Source: Trebonia sp. (GTDB lineage Bacteria > Actinomycetota > Actinomycetes > Streptosporangiales > Streptosporangiaceae). Taken from it: a stretch of 6,397 nt of DNA. The translations under genes were made by a program, and so were the position numbers. The DNA lies in assembly GCA_030038035.1 (NCBI GenBank), contig JASHPP010000475.1, forward strand, positions 1 through 6,397. Reading direction: 5' to 3'. How positions within the stretch are numbered: position 1 is the stretch's first letter; every line of letters begins with the position of its first letter. Under the pieces are notes generated by a model that did no database searches, was not told the DNA's origin, and saw only the letters and a list, made by a program, of their open reading frames with translations. This document shows positions 1-5,572 of this stretch, in pieces.

Positions 1-552
1 GCCGCGCCGCAGCACGGCGGCGCCGTCCGGGCCGTCCGGGCCGCCCGGCAGCGGCCGCTCGTTGCCCTGCGTGGACAGCCGCAGGTAGACGAGCCCGTCG
101 GCACGGGCCGCCGCGCGCAGCAGCGCTTCGGCTTCGTCGGGGTGGCCGGGCACGTGCACGGTCCAGCCGGGCAGCGTGGCGAGCAGCGCGACGTCACCGG
201 GTGACTGGTGGGTCCGGCCGCTCGCCGCGATGTCGTAGGACCCGCCCGCGCTGACCAGGACCGCGCCGACGCCCTGGTGGTTCAGGTCGAGCTTGATCTG
301 CTCGAACGGCCGCTCCACCAGGAAGCTCGCGAACGTGTGGGCGATCGGCCGCAGCCCGGCGAGCGCGAGCCCGCCGGCCACGCTGACCAGCAGCTGCTCC
401 CGGATGCCGAGGTCGATCACCCGGTCGGGATGCCGCTGCCTGGCGGCGCGGAACTGGTCGGCCGAGATCGCCGCGAGCACGACCGCGAGCCGGGGGTCGT
501 CGTCGAGCAGTCCGCTGGCCACCGCGGCGAACCGCTCCCGCATGGTCTCCAT
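1..552 (-). CDS. Transketolase C-terminal subunit (TPP pyrimidine-binding half), partial
   Basis: This is the small, pyrimidine-domain half of a split transketolase; the 3' end lies outside the window and 184 codons are visible. With the N-terminal half encoded just upstream it should form a TPP enzyme that moves a ketol unit between sugars or sugar-like aldehydes in the cytoplasm. Residues 45-66 read VIDLGIREQLLVSVAGGLAL; Glu52 is the expected glutamate that activates TPP. The block AHTFASFLVERPFEQIKLD (71-89) and GRTHQSPGD (112-120) followed by LLATLPGWTVHVPG are typical of the transketolase/DXS pyrimidine domain. A GPDGPDG linker near residue 171 should lead into the missing C-terminal domain. 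The start at 552 is fixed by AGGAGAGG at 561-568 with an 8-nt spacer. The gap to the upstream gene is 33 nt, so it belongs to the same operon. The donor and acceptor substrates cannot be read from the sequence. Confidence 0.9.
   Translation of the reverse strand, partial: METMRERFAAVASGLLDDDPRLAVVLAAISADQFRAARQRHPDRVIDLGIREQLLVSVAGGLALAGLRPIAHTFASFLVERPFEQIKLDLNHQGVGAVLVSAGGSYDIAASGRTHQSPGDVALLATLPGWTVHVPGHPDEAEALLRAAARADGLVYLRLSTQGNERPLPGGPDGPDGAAVLRRG
22..48. repeat. Three 9-nt tandem units inside the transketolase C-subunit gene
   Basis: Three adjacent 9-mers (two identical GCCGTCCGG units, then GCCGCCCGG) encode a Gly-Pro-Asp-Gly linker on the minus strand. They stay in frame and lie between the pyrimidine domain and the expected C-terminal domain, so this is probably a flexible linker that grew by slippage rather than a functional DNA element. 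Confidence 0.6.
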
Positions 553-560
553 CCTGTGCC

Positions 561-568
561 CCTCTCCT
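561..568 (-). promoter_or_regulatory. Ribosome binding site of the transketolase C-subunit gene
   Basis: AGGAGAGG on the minus strand lies 8 nt before ATG 552. It decides this start over a second in-frame ATG at 543. Confidence 0.75.
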
Positions 569-585
569 GGTCAGTGCCCTGACGG

Positions 586-1320
586 TCAGCCCTGGGCCAC
601 GAGCGCCTGCGGCCAGTCCCGCGGCGGCTCGACCTCGGCCACCACGGCGTGCGGCCGGCCCGGATGGGCGGCGGTGAACGCCGCCTCGAGCGCGGCGTGG
701 TCACGGCCGCTCACCCGCAGCGTCGACCAGCCCTCCACCGCGAACCGCGCCTCGATCCCGCCCGGCCACCCGTAGGTCGCCGACGCGTTGTCGATCACGA
801 CCACGTGCAGGTTGTCCAGGCGCGACCCCGCCCGGCCGGCGAACGCGATCGCCTCGTGGTTGGACCCCTCGTCAAGCTCGCCGTCGCCGACCAGCACCCA
901 CACCCGGGCCGCCAGGCGCCTGGCCCGCAGCCCGAGCGCGGTCCCGACGGCGAGCGGCAGCCCGTGTCCGAGCGAGCCGCTGGAGATCTCCGCCCCCGGC
1001 ACGAGCGTGCGGTCCGGGTGGTGCCCGAGGATCGAGCCGAACCCGCCGAACCCGTCGAGCCGCTCCAGCGGGAGGAACCCCTTGGCGGCCAGCACCGCGT
1101 AGTACGCCATCGGCCCGTGTCCCTTGGACAGGTAGAGGCGGTCACGGCCGTCGTCATCGATCGTGTCCGGGCTGACCCGCAGCACCCGGTCGTAGAGCAC
1201 CCAGAGCACGTCGAGCGTGGACGTGCTGGCCGAGCCGTGCTTCTCGTCGCCGGTCTGCCTGGCCATCAGCATGCCCAGGTCCGCGTAGCCGAATGTGGTC
1301 ACTGCCATGCTCACGAGCAT
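586..1320 (-). CDS. Transketolase N-terminal subunit (TPP diphosphate-binding half)
   Basis: This is the large TPP-diphosphate-binding half of the split transketolase; full-length enzymes carry both halves on one chain. Numbered from ATG 1320 (244 aa): LSKGHGPMAYYAVLAAKGF at 64-82, GHHP at 99-102, SGSLGHGLPLAVGTALG at 114-130, and the TPP/Mg2+ motif GDGELDEG (145-152) ending at Asn178. These are the usual transketolase signatures in the usual order. The gene follows the MetE-like gene after 22 nt and precedes the C-subunit by 33 nt. The start is uncertain: ATG 1320, GTG 1314, ATG 1308 and GTG 1302 are all in frame, none has a convincing Shine-Dalgarno sequence, and the region is covered by a long inverted repeat. 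My preference is ATG 1308 or 1320; the longest is given. The protein is a confident call, but its sugar substrate is unknown. Similar split enzymes act in pentose phosphate, apulose phosphate or sulfosugar routes. Confidence 0.9.
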   Translation of the reverse strand: MLVSMAVTTFGYADLGMLMARQTGDEKHGSASTSTLDVLWVLYDRVLRVSPDTIDDDGRDRLYLSKGHGPMAYYAVLAAKGFLPLERLDGFGGFGSILGHHPDRTLVPGAEISSGSLGHGLPLAVGTALGLRARRLAARVWVLVGDGELDEGSNHEAIAFAGRAGSRLDNLHVVVIDNASATYGWPGGIEARFAVEGWSTLRVSGRDHAALEAAFTAAHPGRPHAVVAEVEPPRDWPQALVAQG

Positions 1321-1326
1321 GGCAGT
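1301..1326. promoter_or_regulatory. 12+12 bp perfect inverted repeat over the transketolase N-subunit start
   Basis: The plus strand reads ACTGCCATGCTC, AC, then GAGCATGGCAGT: two perfectly complementary 12-nt arms with a 2-nt centre. The element covers both candidate ATG starts (1320 and 1308) of the transketolase gene and lies in the only AT-richer patch between it and the MetE-like gene. As DNA it has the size and symmetry of an operator for a dimeric repressor. As RNA it would fold into a stem that hides the start codons. No U-tract follows, so an intrinsic terminator is unlikely. The symmetry is seen directly; its role is inferred. Confidence 0.6.
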
Positions 1327-1342
1327 TAAAGCACACTTGAAG

Positions 1343-2506
1343 TCAAGAGGGCCAGGCTTCGCCCGCGAGCTGCCGGATGAGCGCCAGCTTCCCCCAGATG
1401 ACCTCCTCGGTGCTGTTGCTGCCGCCGAAGCCGCACCGGGGGCACAGGCCGACCTGGCCGGCGGGGATGTGCCTGGTGGCCTCCTCCAGGCGCCGCCGCA
1501 GGTAGTCGCGGGTCTCGAGCCGGCCGTTGTTGCTCACCAGGCCGAGCACCGCGATCTTGCCCGCGGGCATGTAGCGCAGGCTGTCGAAGCTGCCCGCGGC
1601 GGCGCTGTCGTACTCGAGCAGGAACCGGTCGAAGTCCAGCTCGCCGTAGAGCCGCTCGGCGACGGCGTCGTAGCTGCCCTCCCTGTGGATCCAGTCACCG
1701 CCGCGGCCGCCGCCGCCCCCGCGGCAGATGTGCACGGCGAAGGTGACGCCGGGGAATCCGGCGATCAGGGCGTTGTCCGCCGCGATGCCGCGGGCCAGGT
1801 TCTGGTCCGGGTCCTCGCCGCGCCCGCGCATGACGTCGAGGGAGACCTGGTCCACGTACGCCGTGTAGCCCGGTTCGTCGATCTGGACGTAGCGGCATCC
1901 CGCCGCGATGACCTCGGCGATCATCTGCCGCTCGATGGCCACGACGTCGGCGAGGAACGCGTCCATGTCCGGGTAGACGTGCCGGGAGGATTCGTGCGCG
2001 AAGCGCTGGGCGATCCGGTCGGGCCCGATGAGCGTCACCTTCACCGGCGCGGACGCGACCTGCGCGGTCCGGCGGAACTCCTGCACGATCACGGTGCGGC
2101 TCAGCCGCAGCCGCTCGCGGACCGGGCGGCGGTGCAGCACCGGCGGCCCGTTCCCGGCCATGCCGGACGGGGCCCGCACGGTCGGCACCTCGTCCGTGCC
2201 GCCCCTCGCCTTCCGCCCGGTCACCGCGACCGTCAGCGGGTACTCGTAGGGCAGCGCGTCGTAGCCGGTGACCGCCCCCCCGAAGCTCTCCTGGAAGTTA
2301 CGGCGGGTGATCTCGCCGTCGGTCACGACGCCAAGGCCGATGTCCTGCTGACGGCGCACGAGCTCGGCCACCGCCGCGCGGTGGTCGTCTTCGAGCTCGG
2401 CGGCGCCGATCTCGCCGCGCTGGAACTGCGCCTGCCGTGCCCGCAGCCAGGACGGCCGGGGCAGCCCGCCGACGTGGTCGGCGCGCAGCAGGGTCAGGTC
2501 GCTCAC
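1343..2506 (-). CDS. MetE-like (cobalamin-independent methionine synthase catalytic-domain) zinc protein
   Basis: This 387-aa protein matches only the C-terminal catalytic barrel of MetE (methionine synthase proper is about 750 aa), so it is a 'core MetE' family member. Enzymes with this fold use zinc to activate a thiol for methyl or alkyl transfer; relatives include YxjG/YxjH-type proteins and epoxyalkane:coenzyme M transferase. The expected zinc ligands are present: His259 and Cys261 (HICRG), Glu298 (LLEYD) and Cys358 (CPRCGFGG, with an additional Cys355). The barrel motif YVQIDEPGYTAYV is at 206-218. The N-terminus LLRADHVGGLPRPSWL and the VVTDGEITRRNF block (60-71) are also typical. The loop after HICRG is very glycine-rich (GGGGGRGG, 263-270). 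Start GTG 2506 overlaps the stop of the upstream aldolase gene as GTGA, implying translational coupling; no homologue-like sequence precedes it. The methyl donor and acceptor are unknown, and a true methionine synthase role is not implied. Confidence 0.88.
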   Translation of the reverse strand: MSDLTLLRADHVGGLPRPSWLRARQAQFQRGEIGAAELEDDHRAAVAELVRRQQDIGLGVVTDGEITRRNFQESFGGAVTGYDALPYEYPLTVAVTGRKARGGTDEVPTVRAPSGMAGNGPPVLHRRPVRERLRLSRTVIVQEFRRTAQVASAPVKVTLIGPDRIAQRFAHESSRHVYPDMDAFLADVVAIERQMIAEVIAAGCRYVQIDEPGYTAYVDQVSLDVMRGRGEDPDQNLARGIAADNALIAGFPGVTFAVHICRGGGGGRGGDWIHREGSYDAVAERLYGELDFDRFLLEYDSAAAGSFDSLRYMPAGKIAVLGLVSNNGRLETRDYLRRRLEEATRHIPAGQVGLCPRCGFGGSNSTEEVIWGKLALIRQLAGEAWPS

Positions 2507-3222
2507 AGCAGCCCCGCACGCCGCATGAAGTACTCCCATTCCCTGTTGTCCCGCGCGAGTGGCGGCCCGGGGTCGCGGGGGTCCTCGCACTCGCGCTCGT
2601 GCAGGGGCGTGTACTCGCCGAGCCGGTGGGCGGTCTCCTGCACCCGCGCGTTCCGGTCCATCGCGATGCACCGGCCGACGACCTCCTGCGGGCCGCGCCC
2701 GACCACGACGGCGCCGTGGCCGCGCAGCAGCACGATGCCGCCGTCGCCGAGGGCCGCCGCGAGCGACTGCCCGTACCGCAGGCTGCGGACGAGGGGACTC
2801 CACTCCCCGGGGAACTCCCTGGCGAGATCCCAGACGGGAACGCCCGTTCCGATGAACCGGGCGGAATGGATGACCGACCGCAGCGGTGTCAGCGAGACGC
2901 TGAACGGCAGGATCGACGGCGTGTGGCTGTGGCACACCGCGCCGACGTCGGGCCGCGCCGCGTAGATCGCGGCGTGGATGTACCGTTCCAGGTACAGCGG
3001 CTGCGCACTGCCTGCCAGCGGCTCCCCGGCCAGCGAGAACTCCAGCAGGTCGGCCTCTTCGACGAGCTGCGGCGCGCGGGCCCGTGACAGGAAGAACCCA
3101 TCGCCCGCGTCGCCGGCGTCGCGCGCGCTGACATGGCCGTAGGCGTCGAGAATGCCCTCCCGGCCCAGGATCCGGTTGGCGGCCACCAGGTCGGCGAGCA
3201 TCGCCTCAGCGCCCTTCGCCAT
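2503..3222 (-). CDS. Class II aldolase/adducin family protein, second paralogue
   Basis: This 239-aa cytoplasmic metalloenzyme of the class II aldolase/adducin family probably cleaves or decarboxylates a beta-hydroxy or beta-oxo substrate through a metal-bound enediolate. Metal ligands and catalytic residues are in place: Glu79 (YLERYIH), His98 and His100 (CHSHT), and His169 (RGHGAVVVG). Glu79 at the FucA Glu73 position fits an aldolase or decarboxylase rather than an AraD-type epimerase, which has Asp there. The opening ANRILGREGILDAYGHVSAR and the SILPFSVSLTPLR region resemble, from memory, the branch containing hydroxycarboxymuconic semialdehyde and dihydroxyphthalate decarboxylases. The gene overlaps its paralogue by 17 nt and the MetE-like gene by 4 nt (GTGA), so all three are translationally coupled. 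ATG 3222 is chosen because it aligns with the paralogue's N-terminus; ATG 3201 is an alternative. The reaction catalysed is not determined. Confidence 0.88.
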   Translation of the reverse strand: MAKGAEAMLADLVAANRILGREGILDAYGHVSARDAGDAGDGFFLSRARAPQLVEEADLLEFSLAGEPLAGSAQPLYLERYIHAAIYAARPDVGAVCHSHTPSILPFSVSLTPLRSVIHSARFIGTGVPVWDLAREFPGEWSPLVRSLRYGQSLAAALGDGGIVLLRGHGAVVVGRGPQEVVGRCIAMDRNARVQETAHRLGEYTPLHERECEDPRDPGPPLARDNREWEYFMRRAGLL

Positions 3223-3958
3223 GTCCCCGCTCTTCGTCCTGGTCTAGTCCGGCGCGGTGCAGCAGGTACTCCCAGGCCCGGTCGTCCCTGGTGGCGCCCG
3301 GCGGCAGGTCGGCGTGCGGCGCGAGCTCGGCCGCCGTGAAGGATCGCGTCGCGCCGAGCGTCGCCACGGCGAGCTGGGCCGTGGCGGACCGGTCCATGTC
3401 CAGGCACCGGCTCACCACCTGGCGCAGGCCGTTCCCTGCGACCACGCTGCCGTGGCCCCGCATGAGCACCACCGGCCCCGCGCCGAGCGCCCGCGCGAGC
3501 GAGCGCCCGTGCGCCATGTTCCGCACCAGCATGTCGGTGCTGTCCCCGAACTCGGCCGCGATATCCCACACAGGGACGCCGTCGCCGAACATCGCCGACG
3601 CGTTGATGGTGGCCCGCAGCCGCACCGACCGGGAGATGCTGAACGGCAGGATCGAGATCGCGTGGTTATGGCATACCGCCGTGACGTCTGGCCGTGCCTC
3701 GTACACCCCGGCGTGGATGAACCGCTCGACGTAGGGGATCGGGCCGGCCTCGCCGGCCAGCTCGCCGTCACCGTCGAACTCGAGCACGTCCGCCAGCTCG
3801 ACGTTCTCCGGCGAGCGCGCCCGGCACAGCAGGAAGTGGCCGGGGTTCCCCGGATGACGGACGCTCACGTGGCCGAACGCGTCCAGGATCCCCTCATGCC
3901 CCAGGATCCTGTTCGCCGCGACCAGCTCCCGCCGGACTTCGGTGCCTCCAGCCGACAT
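3206..3958 (-). CDS. Class II aldolase/adducin family protein, first paralogue
   Basis: This is the first gene of the five-gene operon, 250 aa, homologous along its whole length to the next gene. Active-site residues are intact: Glu78 (YVERFIH), His97 and His99 (CHNHA) and His169 (RGHGSVVAG). These bind the divalent metal (Zn, Mn or Fe) that polarises the substrate carbonyl. The N-terminal ANRILGHEGILDAFGHVSVR motif with GVPVWDI at 127-133 points to the same decarboxylase-like branch as its neighbour. It ends in a charged tail (DQDEERGHGEGR) that runs into the start of the second paralogue, a 17-nt overlap. Start ATG 3958 is well supported by AGGAAGG at 3967-3973 with an 8-nt spacer. The two paralogues differ in length, around residues 62-72 and at the C-terminus, so they may form a hetero-oligomer or act on successive substrates; that is inference. 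Confidence 0.9.
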   Translation of the reverse strand: MSAGGTEVRRELVAANRILGHEGILDAFGHVSVRHPGNPGHFLLCRARSPENVELADVLEFDGDGELAGEAGPIPYVERFIHAGVYEARPDVTAVCHNHAISILPFSISRSVRLRATINASAMFGDGVPVWDIAAEFGDSTDMLVRNMAHGRSLARALGAGPVVLMRGHGSVVAGNGLRQVVSRCLDMDRSATAQLAVATLGATRSFTAAELAPHADLPPGATRDDRAWEYLLHRAGLDQDEERGHGEGR

Positions 3959-3966
3959 TCACCCAT

Positions 3967-3973
3967 CCTTCCT
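3967..3973 (-). promoter_or_regulatory. Ribosome binding site of the first aldolase gene
   Basis: AGGAAGG on the minus strand lies 8 nt before ATG 3958. It is among the best Shine-Dalgarno matches in the window and fixes the first start of the operon. Confidence 0.75.
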
Positions 3974-4032
3974 CGCCAGCCCAGATGATAGGCCGCGCAG
4001 CCCGCTGCCGCCTCGCCGCCCACCGCACCGTG

Positions 4033-4050
4033 CCCGCCCGCTCGGGCGGG
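4033..4050. promoter_or_regulatory. GC-rich hairpin in the presumed operon leader
   Basis: CCCGCCCG (4033-4040) pairs perfectly with CGGGCGGG (4043-4050), giving a stem that in practice would open to a small loop. It lies between the amidohydrolase stop (4236) and the aldolase start (3958), within the presumed 5' leader. No U-run follows on either strand. It could be a U-less terminator for the amidohydrolase transcript, a leader structure, or a chance product of very high GC. Confidence 0.25.
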
Positions 4051-4125
4051 GCCCCGCCGCGCGCCGGTAGCGGGCCGCGATCGGCGGCAGCCCCAGCTGC
4101 CCCGTAAGTCCCGCGAGTACTACTT

Positions 4126-4146
4126 TGGACACTCCATGCATGGACA
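4126..4146. repeat. Direct repeat TGGACA, two copies 15 bp apart
   Basis: TGGACA occurs at 4126-4131 and 4141-4146, flanking and partly sharing the TCCATGCATGGA palindrome inside the candidate promoter. The centre-to-centre distance of 15 bp is about one and a half helical turns. It may be part of a composite regulator site or fortuitous. Confidence 0.3.
4133..4144. promoter_or_regulatory. Perfect 12-bp palindrome, candidate operator in the promoter spacer
   Basis: TCCATGCATGGA is fully self-complementary and falls between the candidate -35 and -10 elements of the five-gene operon, the classic position for repressor binding. It shares the half-site CCATGC with the inverted repeat at 1301-1326, although the arm spacing differs. 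Confidence 0.45.
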
Positions 4147-4149
4147 AAT

Positions 4150-4164
4150 CGCCCATAATGGGCG
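4150..4164. promoter_or_regulatory. Dyad CGCCCA-TAA-TGGGCG upstream of the candidate promoter
   Basis: Two complementary 6-nt arms flank a TAA centre, directly upstream of the candidate -35 element as read on the minus strand. This would suit an activator site or a second operator. It is centred 18-19 bp from the neighbouring palindrome, close to two helical turns, so the two sites could be bound on nearly the same face. Confidence 0.35.
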
Positions 4165-4235
4165 CGAAAATGGTCACAGAGTGTGCGAAGTCGCAGGCAA
4201 GCGGCCCGCGACGGGGCACCGCCGCCCGGAAGGCG

Positions 4236-5423
4236 TCACGCGGGAAGGCGGTAGGCGCGGCTCGCGTTCTCCGCGCCGATCAGGCGGGTGATCCGCTCCG
4301 CGTCGTCGAAGCTGATGTCGCCGAGGACCAGCCTGGCCTGGAGGAACTGCGACAGCGCCTGCCGGAACAGCAGCGCTGCCAGGTAGTACAGCTCCGGCAG
4401 CCCGAAGGCGTCCGAGGAGTACAGGAACTTCCGCAGCGGCACCAGCTCGAGCGCCTCGGCGAGCACCTGCGGCGCGCGGCTGCCGACGTTGTGCGTGGCC
4501 AGGCCGAGGTCCGCGTACACGTGCGGGAAGACCTGCGCCAGGTAACCGGCCTCGCGGTGGTACGGGTAGTTGTGCAGCAGCATGACCGGTACCCCGGCCG
4601 GCTCAAGCGCCCGCAGCAGTCCGGTGAGCAGCAGCGGGTTGCACTTGTCCAGGTCGGCGTCCCGGTCGCCGTACCCGACGTGGAACTGGACCGGCAGCCC
4701 GAGGTCGGCGCCGCACCAGACGAAGAACCGGTGCAGCGTCTCGTCCGCCACCGGCGGCAACGCGCCGGAGCCACCTGCCGCGTCTGCGCCGCCGTCGGCC
4801 GCGCCCAGCCACCGCCGGACCGCGCCGGCGACCTCACCGTCCGTCGGCCGCTCCCCGGCGAGCGCCAGCCCGGTCCGGTACGCCGCGATCGACTTGACCG
4901 CCACGACCGGCACCCCGTGCACAGGGGAGCTGACCCGTCCCGCCAGCGCCGCGCGGTAGGCGTCAGCGAACTCCGCTGCGCCCGCGCCCCCGGCGGCCAG
5001 CGACTCAGCGACCTGCTCAAGCCGGACGACCTCGAAGGCAGCCGCCCCGGCGAACGCGGCCGTCCCGGCGGGAGACAGCAGGCCACCCGGCGCGAACCCG
5101 GTGTCCACGAGCAGCGAGCCGAGCCCGGCCGCGGCCAGGAACCGCCGGTTCACCTCCGCGGCGGCAAGCGCGCGGCGGCGCGCCTCGTACTCCGCGACCG
5201 GGGCGTGCGCGGGCAGGTCGAGCAGCGGCGGGCACCACCGCAGGAACGCCAGCCCGGCAAGGGAGTCGAACGCCGTCCCGCCCGCGGCCGCGCCGCCGTC
5301 GCCCTCGGTGAGCAGCCCCTCCAGGTCACCGCCTTCCGCCAGCACGCCATGGCAGTGGTGGTCCGTCAGCGGCTGCGCAGCGACGAAGGGCAGGACAGGC
5401 GCCACGGTTCGTTCCGGAGACAC
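4236..5423 (-). CDS. Amidohydrolase family protein, FluG N-terminal-domain type
   Basis: This 395-aa TIM-barrel metal-dependent hydrolase of the amidohydrolase-2 group resembles the N-terminal half of FluG proteins. Metal-site motifs appear in order: DHHCHG (21-26), Lys177 in VKSIAAYRTGL, QFHVGYGDRDADLDKCNP (246-262, His248), LLHNYPYHREAGYLAQVFP (282-300, His284) and YSSDAFGLPELYYLAA (335-350, Asp338). The QFHVGYGD...NPLLL and SDAFGLPE blocks are the clearest subfamily marks. In many bacteria such genes neighbour a GlnA-like gamma-glutamyl ligase; none lies here. Start GTG 5423 is preferred over ATG 5495 because GAAGGGGG (5436-5443) precedes it and homologues begin shortly before the DHHCHG motif. 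The 12-nt spacer is rather long, and GTG 5405 is a further alternative. A 277-nt gap separates it from the operon downstream, so it may be transcribed separately. The substrate is unknown. Confidence 0.85.
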   Translation of the reverse strand: MSPERTVAPVLPFVAAQPLTDHHCHGVLAEGGDLEGLLTEGDGGAAAGGTAFDSLAGLAFLRWCPPLLDLPAHAPVAEYEARRRALAAAEVNRRFLAAAGLGSLLVDTGFAPGGLLSPAGTAAFAGAAAFEVVRLEQVAESLAAGGAGAAEFADAYRAALAGRVSSPVHGVPVVAVKSIAAYRTGLALAGERPTDGEVAGAVRRWLGAADGGADAAGGSGALPPVADETLHRFFVWCGADLGLPVQFHVGYGDRDADLDKCNPLLLTGLLRALEPAGVPVMLLHNYPYHREAGYLAQVFPHVYADLGLATHNVGSRAPQVLAEALELVPLRKFLYSSDAFGLPELYYLAALLFRQALSQFLQARLVLGDISFDDAERITRLIGAENASRAYRLPA

Positions 5424-5572
5424 GGTCTGCCAAAACCCCCTTCGATAACAGCAAGTAACGACAGACAGCGACCGCGTGCGGCGGCAATGAACCACATGCG
5501 CGGTTCCTTACGTGACTCATCGTGGAGACCGTAGCCGTGCCGCGACCGCAGTGCTGACGAGGGGTGATCGAG
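5424..5572. other. Divergent intergenic region between the amidohydrolase and the GHKL ATPase genes
   Basis: This roughly 150-bp stretch must hold the promoters of both divergent genes. AT-richer patches are at 5431-5460 and 5504-5522. I find no convincing -35/-10 pair on either strand, and only one weak dyad (GAACC at 5489-5493 with GGTTC at 5502-5506). Confidence 0.5.
5559..5564 (+). promoter_or_regulatory. Ribosome binding site deciding the ATPase start
   Basis: GAGGGG lies 8 nt before GTG 5573 but directly abuts the earlier in-frame GTG at 5564, so translation should begin at 5573. Confidence 0.6.

Larger units (their letters stand above)
4117..4147 (-). promoter_or_regulatory. Candidate promoter of the aldolase-MetE-transketolase operon
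   Basis: On the minus strand, TTGTCC (4147-4142) resembles a -35 element. TAGTAC (4122-4117) lies downstream with a 19-nt spacer; AGTAGT would give 17 nt. The surrounding 4116-4175 stretch is clearly more AT-rich than its flanks, as expected for an actinobacterial promoter. It would leave a leader of about 150 nt before ATG 3958. Hexamer matches are moderate, so this is a candidate only. Confidence 0.4.

Noticed and set aside
1341..1346. TTGACT on the minus strand as a -35 element for the transketolase genes
   Set aside because: No acceptable -10 hexamer occurs 16-19 nt downstream, and the hexamer overlaps the MetE-like stop codon.
2507..2935. 143-codon N-terminal extension of the MetE-like frame
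   Set aside because: It overlaps the second aldolase gene in another frame and is composed of Arg/Ala/Pro runs. The family motif begins right at GTG 2506, which also forms a GTGA overlap.
1295..2965. Long plus-strand open frame of 556 codons
   Set aside because: It lies antisense to the MetE-like and aldolase genes. Its translation is low-complexity, rich in Arg, Ala, Gly, Pro, His and Val, with no domain, as expected from the GC-biased opposite strand.
4190..4211. GTCGC...GCGAC dyad after the amidohydrolase stop as a terminator
   Set aside because: The arms are only 5 bp, separated by 13 nt, and no U-tract follows; this is too weak to call in such GC-rich sequence.
3959..4219. 86-codon minus-strand open frame ending directly at the first aldolase start
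   Set aside because: Its start lies upstream of the candidate promoter, it has no ribosome binding site that I can see, and its second half is an Arg/Gly-rich run typical of non-coding GC-rich DNA.
5489..5506. GAACC-N8-GGTTC dyad between the divergent genes as an operator
   Set aside because: Arms of 5 bp with an 8-nt gap occur often by chance, and no promoter element nearby gives it context.
4125..5534. Long plus-strand open frame of 469 codons
   Set aside because: It is antisense to the clearly conserved amidohydrolase; the product is Arg/Gln/Pro-rich with no recognisable motif.
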